In this document: positions 28,801-37,198 of the stretch, one piece after another
Layout: the number at the start of each line of letters is the position of its first letter
Numbering within the stretch: position 1 is the stretch's first letter
Assembly: GCF_004368405.1 (NCBI RefSeq)
Contig: NZ_SBJH01000046.1
Location: forward strand, 54,653-118,652
Direction: 5' to 3'
Length of the DNA stretch: 64,000 nucleotides
Origin: Olivibacter sp. XZL3
GTDB taxonomy: Bacteria > Bacteroidota > Bacteroidia > Sphingobacteriales > Sphingobacteriaceae
The notes under the pieces: model-generated
Database searches by the model: none
Told to the model about the DNA's origin: nothing
What the model saw: the letters and a program-made list of their open reading frames with translations, nothing else
Made by a program: the position numbers and the translations under genes

Positions 28801-29195
28801 TCTAAATCAGGTTCCTTTTCCAGACCATAATCGGCAGCCTTTTCTTTAAATAATCTTGCCCGGAGCTGTTCGTCGAAAAAGGCGCGAAAATCCGCTTTCT
28901 TTGCAATAGCCAATAGCGCCAATAGCTCTTCCCGGTTTAACCGGCCTTCTCGTCCGTCCAGATCGCTTCCGATTAACAATCCTTCGGTAGACTGTGTAAC
29001 CTGTATTTTAGAAAAATCCGGTTTGTCCAAGGCATTAAAAAAAACGCCTTTACCCAAGGTTAGTTCTTCTGCTTGAATAAATTGATAGTCTGACGGACCA
29101 AGGGTTATGTTCTCTTCAGCCAGTTCCATTAAAAAGGCTTCAGATAAATGGACAAGATGGAGTCCTTCCAGCCATACTTCATGTCGATTAGCCAT
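25836..29195 (-). CDS. SNF2-family DEAD/DEAH-box helicase
   Basis: This 1119-residue protein has about 650 residues of mostly beta-rich N-terminal sequence, then a Swi2/Snf2 ATPase. Motifs in order are [15 protein letters not shown] and [14 protein letters not shown] (P-loop, about 683), DESQ as the DEAH-box equivalent (about 780), ITGTPLENN (motif III), and [19 protein letters not shown] with [20 protein letters not shown] (motifs V-VI, about 1030-1058). These bacterial Snf2 (HepA-like) proteins translocate on DNA and are thought to remodel protein-DNA complexes. It is the only - strand gene in the early permease array, with no methylase or nuclease partner, so a defence role is not supported by context. 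Its -7 box abuts the ATG. Confidence 0.93.
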   Translation of the reverse strand: [1119 protein letters not shown]

Positions 29196-29199
29196 TGAT

Positions 29200-29207
29200 C
29201 AAAGATA
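29200..29207 (-). promoter_or_regulatory. -7 box TATCTTTG abutting the helicase start
   Basis: On the - strand TATCTTTG ends four bases before the ATG at 29195. As at 13120 and 36122, this spacing would give a leaderless or nearly leaderless message. Confidence 0.45.
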
Positions 29208-29287
29208 AAGGAAAAAGGTGGAAGGTGGCACGGAATCCCAAGTGATTACTCGGAAAATTACTTTGAATTTTTACATCCTTAATCTGC

Positions 29288-29324
29288 TGTTCAATTTGGA
29301 ACAATAAGTGTCCGAAAACGAACA
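29288..29324 (+). promoter_or_regulatory. paired dyad operator 3
   Basis: TGTTCAATTTGGAACA (29288-29303) and TGTCCGAAAACGAACA (29309-29324) are separated by 5 bp. The first is the weakest match to CG/CG at the inner positions but keeps TGT and ACA. Confidence 0.75.
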
Positions 29325-29378
29325 GTTTGCTTCTTTCCCATAAAGACAAACAACTATAAATCAGATACTTATTATTTT

Positions 29379-29394
29379 TGGCGCATTTGATGCG
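29379..29394 (+). promoter_or_regulatory. sigma-54-like element 3
   Basis: TGGCGCATTTGATGCG has exact GG-N10-GC spacing, the best sigma-54 match of the seven. It starts 55 bases after operator 3. Confidence 0.65.
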
Positions 29395-29469
29395 ATACTA
29401 TCAGAAAAGATATAAGACCGCAGTAGCAAGACACAGGACCTTTAAATAATATTGATACTTGATACTATA

Positions 29470-31893
29470 ATGCTAAAAAGCTACATAAAAACAACCTTTC
29501 GTTATTTATGGCGGAATCGGCTATTTACCGGTCTCAATGTGCTGGGATTGGCGATCGGAATCAGCGCCTGTTGGTTGGTGTGCCGCATCGTTATACACGA
29601 GTTAAGTTACGACCGGGGAATCTCAGATGCGGAAACTATCCATCAGGTTATTTCAAGGGACAAAGGGGAAACGGAAGGAGGCTTTGCCGGCGTTCCTTTG
29701 GGGCTCGCCCCATTGTTAACAGCACATGCACCGGAAGATGTATTGGTGATACCCACCTATGATCAATCCTTTGAACGGTTACGAATACAGCAGGAAGACG
29801 GTAGAGAGCCTTTACATGTGGAAGACCCTGATAAAATTATCAGTACGCGAAGCGATTACTTTAAGATACTTCCCTATAAATGGCTAGCAGGAAACCAGCA
29901 TACCGCCTTTGCTGATCCGCACAGTGTGGTGCTAACAGCAAAGCGGGCAAGGATGTATTTCCCATCTTTAGACCCGACAGACATTATAGGTAAGACCATC
30001 ATGGCTGATACCACGCAGTTCATGGTGACCGGCATTGTCCAAGACCTCTCCTTTCCTAGTACCTTCCAAGGACAGGTATTTATGCCGATATCCACACAAG
30101 ACTGGACAGACCTAAACTGGACAAGCTTATGGTCGGCGCGTACCTTATATATTAAAACCAAATCACAGGCTTCTCTACATCGATTGTTGGAAGTAGCTCA
30201 AGCGGAATACGATAAAACAGGAGCATTAGAACACGCTAAATACACGAACACCATTGTTTTTACTTCCTTTGCCATACCCAATAAACATTTTATGCGGCAA
30301 TATGACACCAACGGGAGCTCTACCGACAAGAAAGTGCTCTATGGACTGATGGCTATTGGCGGGTTCCTTCTTCTCTTAGCTTGCATCAATTACATAAATT
30401 TAAGCACAGCATTAATTCCTCATCGCACCAAAGAAATAGGGATACGAAAAACCCTGGGTGCCAAACCGACCTACCTTACAGCTAACTTCCTGATCGAGAC
30501 ATTGACTGTCACTTTGTTTGCCCTCTTTATTTCGTGGCCACTTGTTAGCCTTTTCCAAAAAGGTTTTCCCACTCTCATGCCCGATAACCTTTCGGACTTC
30601 AACGCCTATGGTATACTTGCGTTATTTCTGGTGGGGCTATCGTTGCTGATTACCTTGGTTTCAGGATCCTATCCGGCGTACTTAATCAATCGGGTTCGCT
30701 CTATTGAAACCTTGAAAAAAGGGACAGCTGCAAAAAAGGGCGGCAACCGCCTGAGCTTACGCAAATCTTTAATTGTCTTCCAGTTTGTGATTGCCCAATT
30801 TTTTATTATCAGCGCCTTAATCATTGGACAACAACTGAACTTTACATTAAATACGGATTTAGGGTTTGCCCATGATGCTGTGATCAATATGCAGATGCCT
30901 TATAAATCGTATCAAAACAGCGACGTTAATCCCTTTCTATACAAACGTGCCTTGCTCAAACACCCTGAAATCGCTGGTGTCTCATTGGGACACGAACCGC
31001 TTAATAACAGCCATTGGGGCAGTATCTATTATTTTAACGGCGACACGGGCCGCGTTAAATTCACCACTCCTCGCAAATATATCGATGAAGATTACCTCGC
31101 GGTTTACCAAATCCCTTTATTAGCAGGCAGAAACATACATGCTACCGACACGATGCGGGAAGTGTTGATCAATGAAACAGCATTAAATGCTTTGGGTTTA
31201 ACCTCTCCTGCCCAAGCAATAGACCAATCCCTTGTTGGCACCAATAATGAGATGTTAACTATTGTGGGTGTATTTAAAGACTTTAACCAAAAATCACTAC
31301 GCACTAAAATTGAGCCCCTATTGCTCGGTTCTTCCAACAAAAGGGGCCATTTACAAACGTTCAATATTAAATTGCCGAACGACCGTAACCGCTGGAGCCG
31401 TTCCTTAGCGGTCATGAAGAAAGAATGGGCCACCATTTATCCCAACGCGCCCTTTGAATATAGCTTCAACGACGATAGGATCAAAAATTTGTACGAAACG
31501 GAATACCGTACCTCTAAATTGATTGGTTTGGCAACGAGTGTCACCATTCTCATCAGCTGCCTCGGCCTGTTCGGCTTGGTTACGTTGGCTGCTTTTCAGC
31601 GATCAAAAGAAATCGGTATCCGCAAAGTTTTAGGAGCAACAATCTCTAACATAGTCACCTTATTGTCCAAAGATTTTGTGAAGCTTGTTTTGATAGCCCT
31701 GCTCCTTGCCGCACCCATAGCCTGGTGGATGATGAATAAGTGGTTAGAAGACTTTGCTTATAGAATCGACATTAAATGGTGGATGTTTGCCATAGCTGGC
31801 TTGGGAACTGTAGTTATTGCTTTATTGACCGTCGGCTATCAGGCCGTCAAAGCGGCTTTGGCCAATCCAGTAGAGAGTTTGAGGAATGAATGA
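29470..31893 (+). CDS. MacB/FtsX-type ABC permease 4
   Basis: This protein has 807 residues from the ATG at 29470 (MLKSYIKTTFRYLWRNR); an in-frame TTG at 29452 would add six residues with no support. Motifs are KEIGIRKTLGAKPTYL near residue 320 and [16 protein letters not shown] near 713. The C-terminus is NPVESLRNE. It is the first gene of a two-gene unit under operator 3. Confidence 0.93.
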   Translation: MLKSYIKTTFRYLWRNRLFTGLNVLGLAIGISACWLVCRIVIHELSYDRGISDAETIHQVISRDKGETEGGFAGVPLGLAPLLTAHAPEDVLVIPTYDQSFERLRIQQEDGREPLHVEDPDKIISTRSDYFKILPYKWLAGNQHTAFADPHSVVLTAKRARMYFPSLDPTDIIGKTIMADTTQFMVTGIVQDLSFPSTFQGQVFMPISTQDWTDLNWTSLWSARTLYIKTKSQASLHRLLEVAQAEYDKTGALEHAKYTNTIVFTSFAIPNKHFMRQYDTNGSSTDKKVLYGLMAIGGFLLLLACINYINLSTALIPHRTKEIGIRKTLGAKPTYLTANFLIETLTVTLFALFISWPLVSLFQKGFPTLMPDNLSDFNAYGILALFLVGLSLLITLVSGSYPAYLINRVRSIETLKKGTAAKKGGNRLSLRKSLIVFQFVIAQFFIISALIIGQQLNFTLNTDLGFAHDAVINMQMPYKSYQNSDVNPFLYKRALLKHPEIAGVSLGHEPLNNSHWGSIYYFNGDTGRVKFTTPRKYIDEDYLAVYQIPLLAGRNIHATDTMREVLINETALNALGLTSPAQAIDQSLVGTNNEMLTIVGVFKDFNQKSLRTKIEPLLLGSSNKRGHLQTFNIKLPNDRNRWSRSLAVMKKEWATIYPNAPFEYSFNDDRIKNLYETEYRTSKLIGLATSVTILISCLGLFGLVTLAAFQRSKEIGIRKVLGATISNIVTLLSKDFVKLVLIALLLAAPIAWWMMNKWLEDFAYRIDIKWWMFAIAGLGTVVIALLTVGYQAVKAALANPVESLRNE

Positions 31894-31996
31894 TTGATTT
31901 GTTGGTTCTTGGGTTATTAGTCGTTCGTGACAATCATCGAACTAATGCCTAAAGAATTGATAGTACACTGGCTACAACGATTAACGAACAACGAAA
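31894..31996. repeat. intergenic repeat shared with 25548-25664
   Basis: This is the second copy of the gene-junction repeat. Shared words include TTGTTGGTTCTTGG, ATTGATAGTACACTGG and GAACAACGAAAATG. It ends at the start codon of permease 5. Confidence 0.6.
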
Positions 31997-34405
31997 ATGA
32001 TAAAAAACTATTTCAAAATCGCTTGGCGGAACTTAAGCCGTCATAAAATGTTTAGTGCAATCCATATCTTCGGCTTAGGATTGGCTTTTGCAGCTAGCCT
32101 GCTGCTGTTTCTTACGGCAACTTTTGAATTATCATTCGACAATTTTCATGCTCGAACGCAGGATCTTTACCAGACTTATTACGAAACCCATACCCAGGAA
32201 GGCAAGGAGGTAGATCCAGCCATGCCCGTACCTTTCGCTGAATTAGCCAAACAAGAGATTCCAGCTATCGAACATCTCACGCGTTATGGCATTCGACAAA
32301 TGGCCTACCGCGTAGGCGAAAAAGAAGTCTCTTTATCTTCTCGTTTTATCGATCCTGATTTTTTTGAAATGTTCAATTTTAAACTTTTGTCAGGAAGTAT
32401 AACCTCTTTTGAGCAACCCGGTCATATTGTCCTATCTCAACATACAGCAAAAACCCTTTTTGGCGAGGAAGATGTTATAGGGAAAACACTTGAAATTAAC
32501 CGTGGGGATAATTGGGAGCAGGCTACGGTTTCCGCCATCATTGAAGATGCTCCACGCAACTCTACGTTGGATGTATCTGTTTTAATGCGTTTCCAAGATT
32601 TTCCCCAGTATCAAGAACTGAAAGACAATTGGAATGCCTTTAATCATTCCGCATTTGTACGTCTACATCCTGGTACATCTCCTAAAACTTTCGCCAGGCA
32701 GTCTAAACTTTTTAATGAAAAATACCTACGAGAAGATATCGACAACCTAAAACGAGATGGAGCCAAAGCAGACGAAAATGGAGCTTATCTCGCTTTAAAT
32801 TTACTTTCCATAAAAGATATTCATTTCAGTGATAAAGGTCTAGGATCGGGAATCAACCCCTTTTATCCCTGGATGTTGTTTAGCGTTGCAGTACTCATTC
32901 TTTTTATTGCATCGTCTAATTTCGTTAACCTTTCTTTAGCATCTTCCTTTAATCGTGCACGGGAAATAGGAATGCGGAAAACCTTAGGCGCTTGGACCTA
33001 TCAGCTCATGCTTCAATTATGGGGCGAAGCTGCTATCATCAGCTTAATCGCTCTAGGATTTGGTTTGTTACTCTCGCTCTTTCTTTTATCCCCTTATAAT
33101 GCATTAATGGGTTATCATCTGGTAATGCGTGATCTATTCAGTTGGAGAAACGGCTTAACGCTTATGGGGTCTTTTTCCTTGGTAACCCTACTTGCCGGAG
33201 GTTATCCTGCTTGGACTATGGCTCGTATAAATACCCTCTCCATTTTAAAGGGAAAACTACAAACGAACACGGGCTATACTGTACGGAAAGCTTTTACCAT
33301 AGGGCAATTCGGCATTGCTTTTCTATTGATCATCATTACGTTGATCGTTTCTAAGCAACTAAATTACTTACATCACAAACCCCTAGGCTTCAATCAAAGC
33401 GAAGTGATCAGCATCCCGATAGGTAATGCCATCGCTCCCGATTTAGCGATAAATCAACTACGTGCAGAACTCTCTTCTTTTCCGGAAGTCGAATCGATCA
33501 GCGCCTCTTATATCAATATGGGAAAAGGCAATGATGGAAGGGAATCTACTTCCACTTCCAACTTCGACTATGAAGGACGTCAGGTGTACACCCATAAACG
33601 CCGGGTCGACTTTGATTACCTAAAAACCTTGGGTTTGGCTTTATTGGAAGGCAGAGATTTTTCGAGAGGTTTTTCCACGGATTCCAATGCCGTTATCATT
33701 AACGAAAAAATGGCGACACAATTGGGCGGTAAAAATCTTATTGGCAAAAATATTTCCCTTTACGGTGATAATACGAAGATTATAGGCATTGTAAAAGATT
33801 TTAATTTCGAAAGCCTGCACGCCCGTATTGAACCGATGACATTGCATATGAACTCACAGCAGGGAAATTTCCGCTATATCTTCGTCCGCATCAATCCCGG
33901 CAATTTATCCTCATCCATGGCGCTCATTACTGACGTCTGGAAGAAAGTCAATCCAAAAGCCACCGATATGCCCTCATTTCTTCAAGAAAATACTGATAGA
34001 ATTTATAAAAGAGAACAGCAATTTTCCCACATTCTGATCAGTGGATCTATACTTGCTATCACCATTGCTTGTTTAGGTTTATTTGCATTGGCACTCCTCA
34101 TGACAAATCAACGCAGTAAAGAAATCACTGTACATAAGATATTAGGAGCCCGCCACATACAACTTATCTTTTTGCTTTCGAAAGACTTTCTCAAACTAAT
34201 CGGGATTTCATTTATCATAGCTACCCCTTTAAGTTGGTGGATGATGAACAGATGGCTTCAAGACTTTGCATACCGCATCGATATACAAGCAAATGAATTT
34301 TTGTACGCGGGTATCTTAGTCCTATTTATTGCTGGATTGACAATAGCCACGCAATCTATCAAAGCCGCATTGGCCAATCCGGTGGATAGTTTGAGGAATG
34401 AATGA
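31997..34405 (+). CDS. MacB/FtsX-type ABC permease 5
   Basis: This 802-residue paralogue begins MIKNYFKIAWRNLSRHK. It carries REIGMRKTLGAWTYQL near residue 321. The second motif, KEITVHKILGARHIQL near 707, has lost the otherwise invariant Gly and Arg of EIGxRK. The helices flanking that motif look intact. The C-terminus is NPVDSLRNE. It is the last intact gene of the unit. The downstream 550 bases hold an inverted ATPase pseudogene and a 3' permease scar. Confidence 0.92.
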   Translation: MIKNYFKIAWRNLSRHKMFSAIHIFGLGLAFAASLLLFLTATFELSFDNFHARTQDLYQTYYETHTQEGKEVDPAMPVPFAELAKQEIPAIEHLTRYGIRQMAYRVGEKEVSLSSRFIDPDFFEMFNFKLLSGSITSFEQPGHIVLSQHTAKTLFGEEDVIGKTLEINRGDNWEQATVSAIIEDAPRNSTLDVSVLMRFQDFPQYQELKDNWNAFNHSAFVRLHPGTSPKTFARQSKLFNEKYLREDIDNLKRDGAKADENGAYLALNLLSIKDIHFSDKGLGSGINPFYPWMLFSVAVLILFIASSNFVNLSLASSFNRAREIGMRKTLGAWTYQLMLQLWGEAAIISLIALGFGLLLSLFLLSPYNALMGYHLVMRDLFSWRNGLTLMGSFSLVTLLAGGYPAWTMARINTLSILKGKLQTNTGYTVRKAFTIGQFGIAFLLIIITLIVSKQLNYLHHKPLGFNQSEVISIPIGNAIAPDLAINQLRAELSSFPEVESISASYINMGKGNDGRESTSTSNFDYEGRQVYTHKRRVDFDYLKTLGLALLEGRDFSRGFSTDSNAVIINEKMATQLGGKNLIGKNISLYGDNTKIIGIVKDFNFESLHARIEPMTLHMNSQQGNFRYIFVRINPGNLSSSMALITDVWKKVNPKATDMPSFLQENTDRIYKREQQFSHILISGSILAITIACLGLFALALLMTNQRSKEITVHKILGARHIQLIFLLSKDFLKLIGISFIIATPLSWWMMNRWLQDFAYRIDIQANEFLYAGILVLFIAGLTIATQSIKAALANPVDSLRNE

Positions 34406-34460
34406 TTTTAAGCGGAGCGCTTTAATGCGGAAGGCTAAAAGCAGACTTGAGATAGTCATA

Positions 34461-34765
34461 TCAAGACACAAAAATTTTTTGTGCATGTCCAATCTCTAAA
34501 TCATCTGCTACTACAAAAGCATGATCAATTTGTTGAATCTGTTTTGTGTTTTTAGTTCTCCCTCCTATTTCAAAAGTATAGTTTTTAAACATAAAATCTC
34601 CAGATTCCGTATATCGAAGAGGTCCAAGCCCACTCATCGACTCCGCGGGCACCGTTAATTCCTATTAGACGATTATTCCATTCGAATATGATCAAACAAA
34701 TACCGTTGAAAACCAAGAGGGACTCTGTTAATCTTCTTATATGATTTTTCAAATAAAATATCCAT
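34461..34765 (-). pseudogene. AAA ATPase with DUF4143, internally deleted
   Basis: On the - strand the ATG at 34765 opens with MDILFEKSYKKINRVPLGFQ, the usual N-terminus of these ATPases. It hits a TAA after HIRME, but the next frame continues as WNNRLIGINGARGV, the start of the P-loop region. Directly after that, a third frame gives SMSGLGPLRYTESGDFMFK and YTFEIGGRTKNTKQIQ, then FVVADDLEIG, the family's C-terminus. The P-loop Lys-Thr and roughly the middle 300 residues are missing. This is a gene collapsed by one large deletion and at least one frameshift. Confidence 0.75.
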
Positions 34766-34850
34766 TTTGCTCTATATAAAAAGCAAAAACACCAGTTTTT
34801 GATCTATAAATAAAACAATTTAAAGTAAAAATGCTCTTTATGCAGAGCAT

Positions 34851-34952
34851 TTTGCTGGTTTAGCCGCAATCGTCATCGCCGTGCTCACTGTAAGTTATCA
34901 GTCGATCAGAGCAGCCATAGCGAATCCGGTGGATAGTTTGAGGAATGAATGA
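34851..34952 (+). pseudogene. 3' scar of a permease gene
   Basis: The frame FAGLAAIVIAVLTVSYQSIR followed by AAIANPVDSLRNE and TGA is the last helix and tail of a permease; nothing upstream is permease-like. The stretch around its stop (GGTGGATAGTTTGAGG through TGAATGATTTTAAG) is also present at the end of permease 5 (34380-34415), so the scar and permease 5 share their 3' end. It marks a further gene that once followed permease 5. Confidence 0.8.
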
Positions 34953-35045
34953 TTTTAAGTAGAAGCTTTGGAGGAGACCAACGAAGCGCTTGACGATTTC
35001 AGGAAAGGGCGGATGTTCGGCTCGCCCGAAATAACTTTCGGATAG

Positions 35046-35195
35046 TCTCAGTTGTCAGATTTTCTTCAGGGAACGTGGAAAGTAGACGGAAAACAAATCT
35101 ATGACCGTTGGGATAAATCTAACATTACGACCGTATTTGCGGATAAAATCTGGAAAGCTAATCCTAAACACATAGTCTTTTTATCTAAGCCGTAA
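35046..35195 (+). pseudogene. gene fragment, unidentified
   Basis: An open stretch reads QLSDFLQGTWKVDGKQIYDR then WDKSNITTVFADKIW and ends at 35195, overlapping the panE stop by eleven bases. It has no start codon and is cut on its left by a TAG. The GTWK-x-Y-xxW pattern recalls lipocalin-like DUF6265 proteins, but I am not sure. It is part of the debris field 34406-35184. Confidence 0.35.
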
Positions 35196-36117
35196 CCCGA
35201 TATTGCTTTTCGATTAATACAATCGCGTTTAAAAGAAATCGATTTATCGGTGTTTCAATACCCAACGCTCCTCCTTGCCTCACAACCTCTCCGGCAAAGA
35301 TCTCCACTTCCGTCTTCCGATGCGCTTCCACATCTTGCAACATCGAAGTCTTTCCAGCCGGATTTAAAGCTAAAATAATATCCATCATTTCTTGCATATC
35401 ATCATCGCTAATCGCAATGCTTTTCCTTTGCGCAATAAGCCGCACTTCCCTGGCAGCCAAGAGCAGCATATTCCTCGCTTCTTCGTGCTCCCCGAATTGA
35501 CCAAAAGGCATTTTCATCAAAGCCGAAACCTGGTTAACAGCCACATTGAGCATAAACTTAAACCACATGGCCTTAAGGATATCCGGAGGGACCTGAAAAG
35601 GTATTTCTGCCTGATGCAACAAATCTTTCACGGCTTCGACGCGTTCGGAGCTATGATTATTCTTTTCGCCGAAGACCAAATAACCCATGTTGGCAAAAGT
35701 CACATCCCTCCCTCGGCGTAAGACGTCCATCTGCACGCCAAAGCCGTATAAGAGGTGCTCTTCGCCGAAATGTCGGGCAATAATTTCTTCACTGGATATG
35801 CCGTTTAATAGCGAGAGGATGGCGGTATTTTTGCCGACAAAAGGAGCCATTAAAGGAAGAGCCTCGGGAAGGTGATGCTGTTTCAAGGCGACAATAATGA
35901 GATCTGCGGGTTCGGCATCGCTCCTTGGTGTAATAAATTCAAATTGAGAAAGATTACCATTAACAAAAATCTGTTCCTGTTCGTAGCGATCTTTTCGTTC
36001 CTCATCCACGATAACCTTAACCAAACTTTTTTTGAACCGCTGCAGCTTGGCGGCATACATCGTGCCCAATGCTCCAAGCCCTAAAAGATATACACGTTCT
36101 ATGGTTGTTTCCGGCAT
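35185..36117 (-). CDS. panE: 2-dehydropantoate 2-reductase
   Basis: This 310-residue protein matches ketopantoate reductase, which reduces 2-dehydropantoate to pantoate with NADPH for coenzyme A synthesis. It has the N-terminal Rossmann motif VYLLGLGALGTMYAAKL (residues 9-25), DLIIVALKQHHLPEAL (about 70-85) with the conserved Lys, and a C-terminal helical domain starting ILKAMWFKFMLNVAVNQVSA (Lys and Asn in the catalytic set). The C-terminal SMLQDVEAHRKTEVEIFAG holds the conserved Ser/Asp-Glu pattern. The ATG at 36117 lies four bases after a -7 box. A GTG at codon 9 would give a protein starting exactly at the Rossmann strand with a short leader. Paralogues exist in many genomes, so the exact substrate is likely but not certain. 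Confidence 0.85.
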   Translation of the reverse strand: MPETTIERVYLLGLGALGTMYAAKLQRFKKSLVKVIVDEERKDRYEQEQIFVNGNLSQFEFITPRSDAEPADLIIVALKQHHLPEALPLMAPFVGKNTAILSLLNGISSEEIIARHFGEEHLLYGFGVQMDVLRRGRDVTFANMGYLVFGEKNNHSSERVEAVKDLLHQAEIPFQVPPDILKAMWFKFMLNVAVNQVSALMKMPFGQFGEHEEARNMLLLAAREVRLIAQRKSIAISDDDMQEMMDIILALNPAGKTSMLQDVEAHRKTEVEIFAGEVVRQGGALGIETPINRFLLNAIVLIEKQYRVTA

Positions 36118-36121
36118 AGAA

Positions 36122-36129
36122 CAAACTTA
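36122..36129 (-). promoter_or_regulatory. -7 box TAAGTTTG of the ketopantoate reductase gene
   Basis: On the - strand TAAGTTTG ends four bases before the ATG at 36117. It implies either leaderless translation or use of the GTG at 36093. Confidence 0.45.
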
Positions 36130-36176
36130 GGAGAAATGTAGTTAATCTCCAAAAAGCGCTAAGCCGTTATGGACTG

Positions 36177-37004
36177 TTAATCTCTTTTTGCGAACTCCAA
36201 ATATCCCCACTTATCTGGTCGATGCATATCGATCACCCCTTGAGGGCTCCAAACCCAGTTGTATTCCGGAATAAGCTTACCGGTCTTCGGATCTTTCTTG
36301 CGTTCGTATTTACCATTTTTGATGTCCGTCTGCCAATTTACCCGGGAAAAATTCAACCGCCACACCGTTCCGTCCTTTGGGTTTGGCGTGACGAAATCTC
36401 CATATTTCAGATCGTCAAAAGGAATAGCCATTTCGACCGTCCACGAACTGTCCCGATCGCTAGGATCATTTAATGTCCCTTTAATTTCTACGGCCGAAAG
36501 GAATCCGTTCATATCATAATCATGATCAGGCTTTCCTTTACTCCTATAAGGTTTTGGCAAGAACAAATCAAAGGTATTATTAATGGCATTCACCTCCATC
36601 TCAAAGTAATTGAGGTTATCTCCATCTGGATCGATAAATACTTCAAAATCGTTTTCATAAAAAACGATTTGATCTTTTACCGACTGATAAGCCCAAATAT
36701 CTTTCTCTTCTAATACGGCAGCTATATAAAGATATTGATCGTCCCAAAGCATTTTTGCGCGCGTAGACATCGCTGGTTTCGGCTTCTTATCCCCTTCTAT
36801 ATCGATAAAAAGATCAGTCCATGCCGCTTCATTCCAAGCTGCCTCATCCAATTGACCATCAATCTTGGGTCCTTCCTTAACATGATAACAGGTGTAACGC
36901 TTGGGGACGGCAAGCGCCTGCGCCGAACTATGGCTAGCGAGCGCACTTAACAGAAAAAAGACCCCAACAATGTGTAATGTACGAACAGAAGTAGGAAATG
37001 CCAT
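36177..37004 (-). CDS. secreted CBM9-like carbohydrate-binding protein
   Basis: This 275-residue protein has a signal peptide (MAFPTSVRTLHIVGVFFLLS, cleavage near SSAQA). The rest is one family 9 carbohydrate-binding-like module. Diagnostic segments are GPKIDGQLDEAAWNEAAW (about 45-62), AKMLWDDQYLYIAAVLEEKD, DFEVFIDPDGDNLNYFEMEV and WTVEMAIPFDDLKYG. CBM9-like modules bind sugar chain ends or heme-like ligands; no catalytic domain is present. It lies 59 bases upstream of panE on the same strand, but panE has its own promoter-like box. A TATCTTCG box on the - strand near 37035 could serve it. Confidence 0.85.
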   Translation of the reverse strand: MAFPTSVRTLHIVGVFFLLSALASHSSAQALAVPKRYTCYHVKEGPKIDGQLDEAAWNEAAWTDLFIDIEGDKKPKPAMSTRAKMLWDDQYLYIAAVLEEKDIWAYQSVKDQIVFYENDFEVFIDPDGDNLNYFEMEVNAINNTFDLFLPKPYRSKGKPDHDYDMNGFLSAVEIKGTLNDPSDRDSSWTVEMAIPFDDLKYGDFVTPNPKDGTVWRLNFSRVNWQTDIKNGKYERKKDPKTGKLIPEYNWVWSPQGVIDMHRPDKWGYLEFAKRD

Positions 37005-37108
37005 ATATCTTGTTATTAGAAAAGCACGAAGATAGCTAAATTTTCACCACCCACTGGATAAAAAAGTCGATAGATAAAAGAAGATCTCTTCTAGGTTTTT
37101 AGAAGAAT

Positions 37109-37146
37109 TGTTCGAAACTGAACAGGCTACTGTCCGTTTTCGAACA
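37109..37146 (+). promoter_or_regulatory. paired dyad operator 4
   Basis: TGTTCGAAACTGAACA (37109-37124) and TGTCCGTTTTCGAACA (37131-37146) are separated by 6 bp. Confidence 0.8.
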
Positions 37147-37198
37147 AGCTTATAACCCTAAACCACTCCTCAAAGGCTTTAATCCAGCAATCTCATTA

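Noticed and set aside
25836-29195. Helicase as part of a defence island (DISARM-like or similar)
   Set aside because: No methylase, nuclease or phospholipase-D partner is adjacent; both neighbours are permease-related.
34961-35045. Open stretch EALEETNEALDDFRKGRM before the panE region
   Set aside because: It is short, has no start codon and no recognisable family; it is treated as debris only.
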